A stretch of 64,000 bases of DNA from Candidatus Gastranaerophilales bacterium (GTDB lineage Bacteria > Cyanobacteriota > Vampirovibrionia > Gastranaerophilales > Gastranaerophilaceae). The translations under genes and the position numbers were made by a program. Below, in pieces: positions 1 to 9,395 of this stretch. Each line of letters opens with the position of its first letter. The first letter of the stretch is position 1. The notes under the pieces are model-generated. The model did no database searches. It was given only the letters and a program-made list of their open reading frames with translations, and was not told where the DNA came from. Location of the stretch: assembly GCA_024695865.1 (NCBI GenBank), contig JAILHI010000090.1, forward strand, positions 1-64,000, read 5' to 3'.

Positions 1-1324
1 ACAATTCCTTATTTTTGTTCTTCATCATTTCTCTGATTAACTGATAAGTTTCTTTTTTGGTTTCTGCTATTTTGGAAACAATCATAATCTTATCCGATGA
101 GGAAATTTTGTCGATAAACTCTTGTGACATAGAAGGATAAACCAATTCAACATTCTGCATTCCCGCCAATTGATTTATTGCTTCGTCAGACATTTTTGCA
201 AGCAAAATAATTAATATTTTTTGAGGGCTGTAACTTAAAATTTTTGTTTTTATGATATTTGTATTCTTTTCACCGTCAAAAAACATATTATCGGAAACGG
301 CGGAATAAGAAAGTTTTTCATCTTTAACATCTGTAATAACAACCGCAATTATTGCCGCAAGAAAACCTGCTATACAACCGATAATTATATTTATAAGTAA
401 TTTCGGAGAATTGTTTTCGGAAGGTAATAATTTTCTGGGCTCATTTAAAACAATTACTTTGGAAGTATCTGATAACTGTTCTACCATATCAGCCCATTCG
501 AGTCTTGCCGCAAGTTTTTTAAGTTTTTCGGCTTCTTTATCGATACCGATACTTGATTCCGCACCTGCAAGATATTGACTGCGCATGTTATTAATTGCAT
601 TTGCTGCTGATTTTGAATAACCGTACATTGTAATAATTCGGTTATCCCCTCTCATAAATTCAACGGGCAAACCTTTTGACTGAGAAATTTTTGCTATCAA
701 TGCCTCTTTTGCTTCAAGATATTCGGATTCAATTAACTCTTTATCTTTTTGCGCTTTTATAGTGTTTAACTCTTTATGTAATTCGATATAATTTTTGATA
801 AAAGATTCGACAATGTTATAGGATAATTCGGGGTCGCCCGATTTGTAAGAAACCGAAATTACGTTTGTATTTTTTACGCTTTCGATTTTTAACTTTTTAC
901 CTTTGCCGTAAAAGGATTTTGCAGTGATATATTCACCTTTTCTTTTTCCTTTTTTATATTTTAAATTGTTATCACGAATAACTTTATCCAAAACGAGAGC
1001 CGATTTCATTAATTCAATTTCGTTGTTCATCGTTTTATCCGAACCCATTGAAACTAAAGAACCCGACGTTTCGTTCAGAACATAAGGGTTGATATCCGCA
1101 ATGTTTGAATTGTTTAATTTATTTATGTATAAATCTGTCGATACTACATATTTTTTAGGTAATATAAACGTCAGAATTATGAAAAACAAAAGAACACCGA
1201 CAAAGACCTTTAATAAAATATCTTTGCGGCTCCAGAAAAGCATTACTATTTTCTTTACGTTTATATTGAGTTCGTCCTCCTGTTCTTCCGACGGATTGTA
1301 GACTACAACATTTTCTTGCGGCAT
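1..1324 (-). CDS. Wzz-type polysaccharide chain-length determinant protein, C-terminus cut by window edge
   Basis: Reading the minus strand from the ATG at 1324 gives at least 441 residues with no stop before the window edge. A hydrophobic segment lies at about residues 35-56 (DILLKVFVGVLLFFIILTF) and a second at about 303-328, with a coiled, Gln/Lys/Glu-rich periplasmic part between them. This is the Wzz/Wzc layout used to set the chain length of surface polysaccharides. About 115 residues follow the second membrane segment; they do not show a Walker A motif in the visible part, so a tyrosine-kinase activity is not supported here. The start is backed by an AAAGGAG ribosome site just upstream. 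It lies 60 bases behind galE and is probably the last visible gene of an exopolysaccharide operon with galE and the SLBB protein. Confidence 0.8.
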   Translation of the reverse strand, partial: MPQENVVVYNPSEEQEDELNINVKKIVMLFWSRKDILLKVFVGVLLFFIILTFILPKKYVVSTDLYINKLNNSNIADINPYVLNETSGSLVSMGSDKTMNNEIELMKSALVLDKVIRDNNLKYKKGKRKGEYITAKSFYGKGKKLKIESVKNTNVISVSYKSGDPELSYNIVESFIKNYIELHKELNTIKAQKDKELIESEYLEAKEALIAKISQSKGLPVEFMRGDNRIITMYGYSKSAANAINNMRSQYLAGAESSIGIDKEAEKLKKLAARLEWADMVEQLSDTSKVIVLNEPRKLLPSENNSPKLLINIIIGCIAGFLAAIIAVVITDVKDEKLSYSAVSDNMFFDGEKNTNIIKTKILSYSPQKILIILLAKMSDEAINQLAGMQNVELVYPSMSQEFIDKISSSDKIMIVSKIAETKKETYQLIREMMKNKNKEL

Positions 1325-1384
1325 TTTTATGTCTCCTTTTTTATTTATCTTTATTATAATAAAAAAGATTAATAATTACTATAA

Positions 1385-2401
1385 TTATATTTTTATCTTT
1401 TTATACAAAATTTCGTTCCATCTGTAAGCGGTTTCAATTCCAAATCGCAAAGAGTGAAGCGGTTTCCAGCCCAAAACCTCTTGCGCCTTTTTGTTGTCTG
1501 CAACCAGACAGACGGCATCGCCCGCTCTTTTGGGCAAAAGTTTTACTTTTATCTGTTTTCCCGTAACTTCGGAACATAAGTCCAAAACCTCTTTTACGGA
1601 AAAACCGCTGTTTGTTCCCAGATTAAAATAATTCGTTACATTTTTTTCGAGCAAATAATCGAGCGCCAAAAGATGTGCGTTAACTATATCCTGAACACAA
1701 ATATAATCTCTTGTGCAGGTGCCGTCTTTTGTCGGATAATCGTTTCCGTACAGTTCAAATTCTCTGCCTGATTCCGCAGCCGATTTTAAAAGGTTTGGAA
1801 TTAAATGGGTTTCGGGTTCATGCCATTCGCCTGTTCTGCCCTGTTCATCGGCGCCGATTACGTTAAAATATCTTAACCTGACAGATTTTATCCCGTATTT
1901 TTTATCGTAATCGTCAAGCATTTCTTCAATAGCCAGTTTTGTATTACCGTAAGGATTAACGGGATTTTTTTTATGCTCCTCGTTAATCGGTAATTCTTCG
2001 GGTTCGCCGTAAACAGATGCCGTTGAGGAAAAAATAATCCTTTTAACCCCGTGTTTAACCATTGAGGAAAGAAGATTTTCCGTTCCCTTAACGTTATTTT
2101 CATAATACTTTTCGGGATATTTTATGCTTTCCCCAACCTGCGATAAGGCTGCAAAATGAAGAACAGAGGTGATGTTGTATCGTTCAAAAACACTGTCAAT
2201 TTCTGTTTGGTTTTTTAAATCACCCCTGATAAAATCAAGATTACCGTAATTTGACAATTCGTCAACGGTTTCCTTATGTCCCGTTGACAAATTATCAAAT
2301 ACTATAACATCTTTACCTCTTTGCAATAATTCTAAAACGCAATGACTGCCAATATATCCGCCGCCGCCCGTTACTAAAATCCGATTAGGCAAATTGTGCA
2401 T
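1385..2401 (-). CDS. galE: UDP-glucose 4-epimerase
   Basis: Cytosolic NAD-dependent short-chain dehydrogenase/reductase of 338 residues, the usual GalE length. It interconverts UDP-glucose and UDP-galactose and so feeds sugar nucleotides to surface polysaccharide synthesis. The NAD-binding glycine motif GGGGYIGSH is at residues 12-20, the catalytic Ser/Thr is in FSSTASVYG (about 126-127), and the catalytic pair YGNTK gives Tyr151 and Lys155. It starts 6 bases after the SLBB export gene ends and is followed by the Wzz-type gene, so all three are likely co-transcribed for capsule or exopolysaccharide production. Confidence 0.95.
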   Translation of the reverse strand: MHNLPNRILVTGGGGYIGSHCVLELLQRGKDVIVFDNLSTGHKETVDELSNYGNLDFIRGDLKNQTEIDSVFERYNITSVLHFAALSQVGESIKYPEKYYENNVKGTENLLSSMVKHGVKRIIFSSTASVYGEPEELPINEEHKKNPVNPYGNTKLAIEEMLDDYDKKYGIKSVRLRYFNVIGADEQGRTGEWHEPETHLIPNLLKSAAESGREFELYGNDYPTKDGTCTRDYICVQDIVNAHLLALDYLLEKNVTNYFNLGTNSGFSVKEVLDLCSEVTGKQIKVKLLPKRAGDAVCLVADNKKAQEVLGWKPLHSLRFGIETAYRWNEILYKKIKI

Positions 2402-2407
2402 TTTAAA

Positions 2408-4783
2408 CTACCACTTGCTGATACCGTAAACCATAGTAAATACGCTTGCCATGCCCTGTAAACTTTGGACAACGGGTGTTAACCAGTCGTTGCCTGCAAC
2501 TTTTCTCGGAACGACGATAGTATCACCTTTTTCAATTTTTGCATATCGTAATATCTTTTTGGCTTTTCCGTTTGCGCCTACTTTATAGACTCTGAATCTG
2601 TTTGCATTGGGAGTATATCCGCCGACCTGTTTTACGTAATATCTTGCATGTGCGCCTTTTTTGTAAACAAAGGACTGCTCGTTGTAAACTTCGCCGATAA
2701 TACCTACGTAGTTTGACATTCTCGGAATATAAATATCGTCGCCGTCCTGAACTTCAATATTATCGTTTTTCTTTATTCTTGATAAATCGTTATTCTTAAT
2801 GTTCAGTGCAATTTGTCCCTGATATTTACTGAGCATCGTGTCACTGTTGTTTTTCAACTGGCTAATCGTAGCCATTTTTTGTTCACGGCTTGAATCGTCC
2901 TGTTTCCAGCCCGATGCAAGTCTGCCCGTCAGTAACATAATATCTCTGTCCATATTGTCACGGGCAATTACTACCTGTTTGTTCATAAGAGAACTTCTTC
3001 TGAACACGATACCTCTTAAATCGGCATCTTCCGTAAGACCGCCTGCCATTTCAATAACGTCTTTTAATTTTTGACCTTTAATAAAGGAATAAACTCTGGG
3101 GTTTTTAACAAAGCCCGAAATTTTAACCTTTTTAATTGTTTCGTTATCTCTTAACGTTCTGAAGAAAACTTTATCCTCGGGGGAAATAGTAATAGTTCTG
3201 ACTGCATCACCGTTTACCATAATGTCATAGAGATAGAATTTTCTGGTTTGTCCGCCGCCCGTTGTGATTTCAACGGCAATATCTTCGGCAGAAAGTTTTT
3301 TGTTCTGTACCGATGAAACGGTTTTTACGTTTGAGTTATCGTCAAAAACGGTTGTTGCATCAACGTTTTGATTTTGTTCATCGGAGGCAACAAAAGTAAT
3401 ATCGGAAAGAATATCCTTCAGCGTCATACCGTCCATATAAGGAATGTGTTTGGGTGTATCGATACAACCATATACATCAACAAAAGCAGAACTTGTGCTT
3501 TTGTAAATGCTGATAACATCTCGGGGTTCCAAGGCGGGATTAACCTGACCCGCAAAAAATTCTTTCAAAAATACGGGGATTGTTTCTACCTTGTTATCCT
3601 TGCCTGAAATACGTCTGATAACTGCTTGCGTAAGGAAAGTTTCTTCAAGAAGTTCATCTTCGCTTTTTAAAATATCGGACAAACGCATTCCTTTTTTATA
3701 AGCATAAGTTGAGGGGTGTTTAATGTTACCCTGAATTGTAACGGTATTTTCAACACCGTTGTATAATTCTTTAAATTCAAGAGTATCACCGCTTGAAAGT
3801 TTTGTTGATTTCATTTTGTTCCATGCGATATTTTTAGCGGTTTTTTGTCCCTGAACTGCATCAAAACCTACAAGAGTGATTTCTGCCGCTTCTGTTGTCG
3901 GAAGCAATCCGCCCGCATACTGAACAAGGTTTTTAATGGTTTCGCCCTGTTTCATTTCGTAAATACCGGGAACCTGAACACCGTTTCTGACCGCAGCGAC
4001 CGTTCCGATTTTATCAACGAAAATTATGTCGTTCGGTTTAACTATAATATTATTTGTCTGACCTAAAAATATAGATTTGTAAAGGTCAACATCGGTTTTG
4101 TTATATTTGATATTTCTTAAAGTACCTGTTTTCTTAACTCCGCCTGCCGCAGTTAAAGCATCTAAAATTGAGCAGTTATTACCAACGGCAACTTTACCGG
4201 GTCTGCCGACTTCACCGTAAACGAATACTGAAAAACCGCTTCCGCCCGCAACAGATAATTTAATTTGCATATCCTGATATTTGCTTCTTGCAAGAGAATT
4301 GATTTCATCTTCAACGGCGCCTAATGTTCTGTTCTCTGCCTGAACCGAACCGATTCCCGCAATAAAAATAGTACCGTTTGAACCTACTTCTGCGGTTGAG
4401 GAGGGTGCGAGCAGGTTATTGCCCGACATCGACATAACTTCTACGGATTCTCCCGAAACGTGAACATTAACTCTTTCGCCTATGCTTAACTTGTAGCCTC
4501 TGCCGAATTTACCTGTTGATGTTGCAGAACTTACTGCCGAATTGAAAACATAACCCTGCTGAAGCAGTACGTTACCCGAAACGGCACTTTCCTTTTTGTT
4601 AAACATTCTTTCGGTAGGGCTCATATTTTGGAAAACATCTTCTTTTGTGCTTTGGTAATTGTTTTCAAAAACATCGCTGTTTCTTATAACTTTTTCTTCC
4701 ATATCATCTGCGGCAAAAACTGCCGTAATAGAACAAAAAGTCATCATCAACATTGTCGCAAATATCTTTTTATATATTTTCAT
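2408..4783 (-). CDS. SLBB-domain polysaccharide export protein (Wza-like) with about six SLBB repeats
   Basis: Secreted protein of 791 residues with a clear signal peptide (MKIYKKIFATMLMMTFCSI, cleavage after AVFA near residue 25). A polysaccharide-export (Poly_export) domain is at about 95-185, beginning YKLSIGERVNVHVSGE. It is followed by a series of SLBB beta-grasp repeats, recognisable by the pattern xxG-V-xxP-G-xY...G-x-L-x-D-x-L...AGG, at about residues 187, 272, 350, 435, 552 and 700. Single-repeat Wza proteins are about 380 residues, so this is a long form like those of Cyanobacteria and Bacteroidetes. It probably forms the outer-membrane or periplasmic conduit for the polysaccharide whose length the neighbouring Wzz-like protein sets. 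No lipobox cysteine is seen at the cleavage site. Confidence 0.88.
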   Translation of the reverse strand: MKIYKKIFATMLMMTFCSITAVFAADDMEEKVIRNSDVFENNYQSTKEDVFQNMSPTERMFNKKESAVSGNVLLQQGYVFNSAVSSATSTGKFGRGYKLSIGERVNVHVSGESVEVMSMSGNNLLAPSSTAEVGSNGTIFIAGIGSVQAENRTLGAVEDEINSLARSKYQDMQIKLSVAGGSGFSVFVYGEVGRPGKVAVGNNCSILDALTAAGGVKKTGTLRNIKYNKTDVDLYKSIFLGQTNNIIVKPNDIIFVDKIGTVAAVRNGVQVPGIYEMKQGETIKNLVQYAGGLLPTTEAAEITLVGFDAVQGQKTAKNIAWNKMKSTKLSSGDTLEFKELYNGVENTVTIQGNIKHPSTYAYKKGMRLSDILKSEDELLEETFLTQAVIRRISGKDNKVETIPVFLKEFFAGQVNPALEPRDVISIYKSTSSAFVDVYGCIDTPKHIPYMDGMTLKDILSDITFVASDEQNQNVDATTVFDDNSNVKTVSSVQNKKLSAEDIAVEITTGGGQTRKFYLYDIMVNGDAVRTITISPEDKVFFRTLRDNETIKKVKISGFVKNPRVYSFIKGQKLKDVIEMAGGLTEDADLRGIVFRRSSLMNKQVVIARDNMDRDIMLLTGRLASGWKQDDSSREQKMATISQLKNNSDTMLSKYQGQIALNIKNNDLSRIKKNDNIEVQDGDDIYIPRMSNYVGIIGEVYNEQSFVYKKGAHARYYVKQVGGYTPNANRFRVYKVGANGKAKKILRYAKIEKGDTIVVPRKVAGNDWLTPVVQSLQGMASVFTMVYGISKW

Positions 4784-4850
4784 AACCTTCCTCTTAATAA
4801 CTTATTAATATCGGTAAAATTATTATTACATGATAAATTATCAAATACAA

Positions 4851-5900
4851 TTACGTAATGGCAATTTCCATCAAAGATTTGATAGCGGGCCATTCAAGCC
4901 GCCATAAACCCGAAGCATCAAGCGCATAATTGCCGACGCAAGAAAGTTTGCAATCCTTACATTCGTTAACCGTGCTGACAAATAACGGGTCTTTGATTAC
5001 CTCTTTTAACGGTCTGTCTTTTACGCTGATAAACGGTTTTCTGTCATAACATCTGAGCATTTCGCCGTTTGAGTAGATAACCGTTGCCAATCTCGGCCAG
5101 TGACATTCGTAATAATTTTTCTTTTCGATAATATAATCCATAAAATAATAGGAATTTCTAATCGGATAACCCTGCTTTTTTAATTCCTTGATTTTGACAA
5201 AGATTTCGGCAAGCTGCGAAGTTTCAAGTTCGGTTTCTTTGACGTTTTGTGCTTCTTCAAGCGCCTGATTTGACTTGTTAACCGTAAAATACAAAAGAAT
5301 ATCGGCTTTTTTGCAGTATTCCGCAACTTCTTTTATCTGTTCAAAATCGGTCTTTGCGGAAACCGTACAGCAGATATAAATTCTCATTTTGGGTGAGTGA
5401 ATTTTGTGATATTCAATACCGCTCATAACCCTGTCGCAAATTCCGGGCATGTGGCGGATATCATCATGCGCCTTGCCGATTGCATCAAGAGATACAAAAG
5501 ACAAATCGGTATATTTTGCAAAATCGGGATTTTCTTCCAAAAACCAGCCGTTTGTGGCTATTTTAGTGTACATACCCGCTTCGTGAGAAGCCTTGCACAT
5601 TTCTGCAAAATCCTGTCTTAAAAGCGGTTCGCCGCCCCACAAAATACAGTCGAGATAACCGAGTTCGCCCGCTTCTCTCAAAAGTCTCTGTATTTCTTCA
5701 AGAGGCATTTCGTCATTTTCTTTTTTATGTTTCCAGAAACAAAAATCACAGTTACAGTTGCATTTTGCCGTTACCATAAGCGAAAAACAAAGCGGCTTCG
5801 GGGTTTTTGACAATCTGCTCTGAATACAGCCGAAAGCACCGCCTATCAGGTGTCTGTAATATTTTAGTCTTTCAAAGGTCATATTATTTCTTGATTTCAT
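4851..5900 (-). CDS. Radical SAM protein with SPASM-like cysteine tail
   Basis: 349 residues. The [4Fe-4S]/S-adenosylmethionine motif CX3CX2C is at C47, C51 and C54, followed by the GGEP motif (LWGGEPLLRQDF). The C-terminal part carries further cysteines (CHW..., RCYD, CKDCKLSC) as in SPASM-type auxiliary cluster domains, so it may bind a second cluster. The start at 5900 is supported by a GAGGAAAG ribosome site inside the end of the upstream gene and gives a 17-base overlap with it, a sign of translational coupling. An ATG at 5882 is a weaker alternative. It is the last gene of the operon activase-PHP-activase-radical SAM. The substrate is unknown. Confidence 0.85.
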   Translation of the reverse strand: MKSRNNMTFERLKYYRHLIGGAFGCIQSRLSKTPKPLCFSLMVTAKCNCNCDFCFWKHKKENDEMPLEEIQRLLREAGELGYLDCILWGGEPLLRQDFAEMCKASHEAGMYTKIATNGWFLEENPDFAKYTDLSFVSLDAIGKAHDDIRHMPGICDRVMSGIEYHKIHSPKMRIYICCTVSAKTDFEQIKEVAEYCKKADILLYFTVNKSNQALEEAQNVKETELETSQLAEIFVKIKELKKQGYPIRNSYYFMDYIIEKKNYYECHWPRLATVIYSNGEMLRCYDRKPFISVKDRPLKEVIKDPLFVSTVNECKDCKLSCVGNYALDASGLWRLEWPAIKSLMEIAIT

Positions 5901-7065
5901 TTTCTTTCCTCAGTTTTTTTCTGATAACCAAATCGGCAAAAGCCTCTATTCTTGTGATATTGCCCGTTTTGCCCGTCTGCTCGTCAAGAACGAGTTCTAA
6001 AACAGGTATTTCCTCTTTCTTGCTTACCTTTGGCAAAATATTCTGCGCCACAATTTCGGGCATACAGGTAAAAGGCATTACATGTATTATACCATCAATA
6101 CCGTTTTTTGCAGCATAGACCGTATCGCCTACTGTTTCAATACATTCACCGCCTATGGCACGTTTCATGTAATCTTTTGCAAACCTTACACATCTTTCTC
6201 TGTGAGATTCTTTTCTGTAAAAAATTGACGGTTTCAAAACGTGTTCAAGCCAGTCGGAAAAGAAAATCTGTCTTTCGACTTCTATTCCGAGTTCTCCGAG
6301 AGTTTTTTCTATATCCTGATTGGTATAAGGGTCAAGCAGAACAAAAAATTCTCCCAAAAGATAAACCTTTGGCACAATCTTGTTTTTATCAATCGGGATT
6401 TTTCCAAAATCTTCGATAATCTGCTTTTTCAGTTTTCTGCATCCGCCGATTGTATTGGTATCGCCGATTATTTTGAACCATTTTTTGTAGCAGTTTTCGG
6501 CATCGCCTCTGTTAATTTCTCTTGGTCTGGTGTAGAACATCAGACGTTCTGCCGTATCAACGGCAAAGGCCTTACTGAAACCCATGCTGAACGCCTTATA
6601 ATAACGATACGGATTTATACATCGGGTAACGTGCCAGAGAGCCTCTATTGCCTGTTTTATCTTGCTCTGATACATGTCAAAAACGACCATGTCAAAATGA
6701 TAGCCCATTTTTTGCAGGGTTTTTTGTGCCATTTTTGTGTAGTTTCCGAAACGGCAAGACCCAGGAGCCTGAAACATTATGAGTGTATTTGCACCTTTTT
6801 CGAGCGCCATTATATAATTTGCAAGATTTAATTTATAGGGCAGGCAAATTCCCTCAATACTGTTTTTAACACCTATTTCAAGCGCTTCGTTGGTATTTGC
6901 GGGCGGAATAACGGGTTTTGCGCCGAGAGTATTTGCAATTACTTCCATTGAAAGACTTATATTGCCCATTCTGGGCCATGCAAGACGCCTGTCTTTTTGG
7001 GCAATAGAGGTTCCTCTCTGCGAATATCGGTCTTTATTTAATTTTTTGTCCGTTAAACTGCTCAA
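5884..7065 (-). CDS. CoA-enzyme-activase-like protein (COG3581/DUF2229 type), copy 1
   Basis: 393 residues. The N-terminal part has WPRMGNISLSMEVI, GICLPYK, APGSCRFGNY and later FTCMPE, the conserved cysteine-bearing signatures of proteins usually annotated acyl-CoA dehydratase activase-related. These belong to the 2-hydroxyacyl-CoA dehydratase component-D/double-cubane cluster superfamily, in which cysteines hold iron-sulfur clusters for ATP-driven low-potential reduction. In many anaerobes this part is fused to an ATPase of the BadF/HgdC type; here it stands alone and no such ATPase is encoded nearby. A second member of the family lies two genes upstream, so the two may form a heterodimer. 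Its real substrate is unknown. Confidence 0.75.
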   Translation of the reverse strand: MSSLTDKKLNKDRYSQRGTSIAQKDRRLAWPRMGNISLSMEVIANTLGAKPVIPPANTNEALEIGVKNSIEGICLPYKLNLANYIMALEKGANTLIMFQAPGSCRFGNYTKMAQKTLQKMGYHFDMVVFDMYQSKIKQAIEALWHVTRCINPYRYYKAFSMGFSKAFAVDTAERLMFYTRPREINRGDAENCYKKWFKIIGDTNTIGGCRKLKKQIIEDFGKIPIDKNKIVPKVYLLGEFFVLLDPYTNQDIEKTLGELGIEVERQIFFSDWLEHVLKPSIFYRKESHRERCVRFAKDYMKRAIGGECIETVGDTVYAAKNGIDGIIHVMPFTCMPEIVAQNILPKVSKKEEIPVLELVLDEQTGKTGNITRIEAFADLVIRKKLRKENEIKK

Positions 7066-7077
7066 GCCTAAACCCTC

Positions 7078-8115
7078 TTACCGCACTGTTACGGGGTTTG
7101 AATACGCATATCCGAAGCCGTTTATCTCGGCTTCAAATCTGTATTTGCCCGTTTCGGTAATTTTTATTCTGCTCTCCTGACTTTTTAAAGAAATATATTC
7201 TTTTCCGTCTTTATAAACTTTTATATCAGATTTTTTATAACAATTCAAACAAAGATACGTTTTTTCATTCAAATATATGTTTTCACCCGAAAAAGCAGTT
7301 GTATTGCCGTCAGAGATAAAAAATTCGGGCGGGTTTTGACCGATTCTTCTGTTAAATATAATATTTTTACCCGTTTTAACGGCATTTAAAATCTGTCTTT
7401 TTCTCGTTTCAAAATCTTCCGCCAAAGGTTCTCTTAAACAAATTTCATTCAAAAGTGTTTTAAACATTGACTTATACGGAAAAATCACCAGAGGAAGAAC
7501 GTATCTGACTTTAAGTGCATGTGCATCGGTACCTGCAATTGCGGGAATTATTTTATCGGAATTTTTATTCAGTTCATCCCACCATTCGAGAGTTTGCCGA
7601 TACGGTTTTTTGACGAGTCTGTGTCTGAAAAGATGTGCATAAACCGTCGTAAAAACGTTTGTGGTATCAAAATTATCGCCCCACTGCGAAAACCAGTTCC
7701 AAATCTCAATACCGTCGGGGATAACGTTTTTATCCGTCCATTTTATAGGCGGATATTTGTTTTTTCGGTTTTCGGATTCGTCAGGGTGAACGGCAAAACC
7801 AAAACCGCCGATTTCATGTACCAAATCAACGTTTTTCTGCGGGCTGTCTTGAAAATCCAAATATTTATCAATATCCAAGGCTAAATAATGGTCTGAAACC
7901 TCGGGCGACAATTCCTCGCCCTTTAATACGGTTACGCCGTTAAAAATACCTTCTTCGATATCAAAATTATCGTGGTCGGAAATAAGCACCCAATCCAGCC
8001 CCGTATCTTTGGCGGCTTTTGAAATCTGCCAAACATCGCCGCTTCCGTCCGAATGTACGGAATGTATGTGCATTACTCCTGTATATTTATAGTGTGTGTT
8101 TGTGTGTTCGTTCAT
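7078..8115 (-). CDS. PHP-domain metal-dependent phosphoesterase
   Basis: 345 residues with a PHP (polymerase and histidinol phosphatase) domain. Metal ligands are visible as HIHSVHSDG (H16, H18, D23), SDHD (H48), the E of GEELS, FAVHPDE and GTDAHAL. This family hydrolyses phosphoester bonds with two or three divalent metal ions. The last 80 or so residues (from about 265) are a beta-rich extension of unknown role. The gene sits 11 bases behind one activase-like gene and 12 bases ahead of the other, so it is an integral operon member and probably acts on the same small-molecule pathway. No signal peptide, so cytosolic. Confidence 0.82.
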   Translation of the reverse strand: MNEHTNTHYKYTGVMHIHSVHSDGSGDVWQISKAAKDTGLDWVLISDHDNFDIEEGIFNGVTVLKGEELSPEVSDHYLALDIDKYLDFQDSPQKNVDLVHEIGGFGFAVHPDESENRKNKYPPIKWTDKNVIPDGIEIWNWFSQWGDNFDTTNVFTTVYAHLFRHRLVKKPYRQTLEWWDELNKNSDKIIPAIAGTDAHALKVRYVLPLVIFPYKSMFKTLLNEICLREPLAEDFETRKRQILNAVKTGKNIIFNRRIGQNPPEFFISDGNTTAFSGENIYLNEKTYLCLNCYKKSDIKVYKDGKEYISLKSQESRIKITETGKYRFEAEINGFGYAYSNPVTVR

Positions 8116-8126
8116 AATTTTGGGAT

Positions 8127-9212
8127 TTAATGAAGATTAGAAAAGCCGAGTCTTTTTTCTTCGGTTTTTTGTTCGTTTTCGGAAATAGAATTGATTTTGG
8201 TTTTAATTAAAGTTTCCTTCCGTTTTTTTCTCACAAGCATATCGATAAACGCATCAAGTCTTGTAACAAAACCTGCTTCACCCGTGTGTTCGTCAATGGT
8301 TAAATTCATCATGGGCATATTTGCTTTTTTTGCGTGGTAGGAAATTTCATCAACCATCAGGGAATCAGGGCCGCAGCCAAAAGCGGATATTGCAATAATA
8401 CCGTCAACCTTGTTATTTAAAAGATAATATGCGGCAGCACCCGTTAAATCTGCTTCGTTTGCCCAATACATAAGTTCGCCGAGTTCATGGATTGATTTTA
8501 TCGAATTTTCTTTTGAAACATTGAGCGCCGTGTAAACTTTTACATTCATTTTTTCTAATTTCTTTATTAAATTTAAAGAAATTCTTTCGTCAAACAAATT
8601 ATAGCCGTGCGCCATAATTACAACGGACAAAGGCTTAACGGACTGTAAATGCCTGTTTTCAAAAACACCGTTAAGTGCATTTTCAAGCGCCGTCTGATAG
8701 GAAATGCCGAGTTTTGTCATTTCGAGAAAATTGTCGTATTTTTCCCAGCCTGCATCTATTGCCTTTTTAATAAGTTTTTTATCCGTAACACCAACGGCAT
8801 TGGCGGTATAGTTCCAAAAATCGTAAAAACCGATTTTTTCCGTTTTATCAAGTGTCGGCTCAATCATATTAAACGGTCTGTCTATAACGTTTCTGATAAT
8901 TTCGGGCAGACCTCTGATTTTACTGCAATTATTAATTTTATAATCAATAGATTGTATTGACGGAATGAAAATATTTGTAATACCTTTATCGAGCAAATTA
9001 ATAACATGTCCGACAAAAACCTTAATTGGCAGGCAGGTTTCGGAAACAACATGCTTTGTTCCCTCGTTGATGAGTTTTGAAGTCGTCTTATCAGACAAAA
9101 CGATTTCTATGCCGAGTTCTTTGAAAAAACCGTGATAGAAAGGGTAATTGTGATAATAAGACATTGCCCTCGGGATACCGATTTTTGAAATTTTACAGAT
9201 ATTTTGCTGCAT
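8127..9212 (-). CDS. CoA-enzyme-activase-like protein (COG3580/DUF2229 type), copy 2; first gene of operon
   Basis: 361 residues starting with KIGIPRAMSYYHNYPFYHGF, a signature close to the start of DUF2229 proteins. Conserved cysteines are C60 in ETCLPIK and one near residue 280 in FGCGPDSLM. Both are typical positions of the activase-like/2-hydroxyacyl-CoA dehydratase superfamily. It is clearly related to, but diverged from, the second copy downstream. The start has a GCGGAG ribosome site and a TATAAT-like box upstream (in 9213-9245), so this is the likely operon head. The pair resembles the two halves that are found fused in large clostridial activases. The last 25 residues are charged and Glu/Lys-rich. 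Confidence 0.75.
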   Translation of the reverse strand: MQQNICKISKIGIPRAMSYYHNYPFYHGFFKELGIEIVLSDKTTSKLINEGTKHVVSETCLPIKVFVGHVINLLDKGITNIFIPSIQSIDYKINNCSKIRGLPEIIRNVIDRPFNMIEPTLDKTEKIGFYDFWNYTANAVGVTDKKLIKKAIDAGWEKYDNFLEMTKLGISYQTALENALNGVFENRHLQSVKPLSVVIMAHGYNLFDERISLNLIKKLEKMNVKVYTALNVSKENSIKSIHELGELMYWANEADLTGAAAYYLLNNKVDGIIAISAFGCGPDSLMVDEISYHAKKANMPMMNLTIDEHTGEAGFVTRLDAFIDMLVRKKRKETLIKTKINSISENEQKTEEKRLGFSNLH

Positions 9213-9334
9213 TTTTTCTCCGCTAACAAAATTTATATTATCACATCATTAAAAAAAATCACCCCGAATTTTCAGTTTTTCGGAAGAAATTGTAAAGTTT
9301 TGTAACGAAAAATATATCTTTTTTTGTCAAAAAA

Positions 9335-9366
9335 GGCAATTTTACATGGTTTCGGTACTTTATATA
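9335..9366 (+). promoter_or_regulatory. Unusual promoter, shared motif with the promoter at 31225
   Basis: GGCAATTTT (9335-9343) is followed after 12 bases by TACTTTATATA (9356-9366), then a purine-rich leader that ends AGAGATTAAG just before the ATG. The same two blocks, 11 bases apart, and a similar AGAGATTA leader precede the unknown gene at 31295. No good TTGACA box is seen at either site. Confidence 0.5.
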
Positions 9367-9395
9367 AATGTAGAGAGAATGAAAGAGAGATTAAG

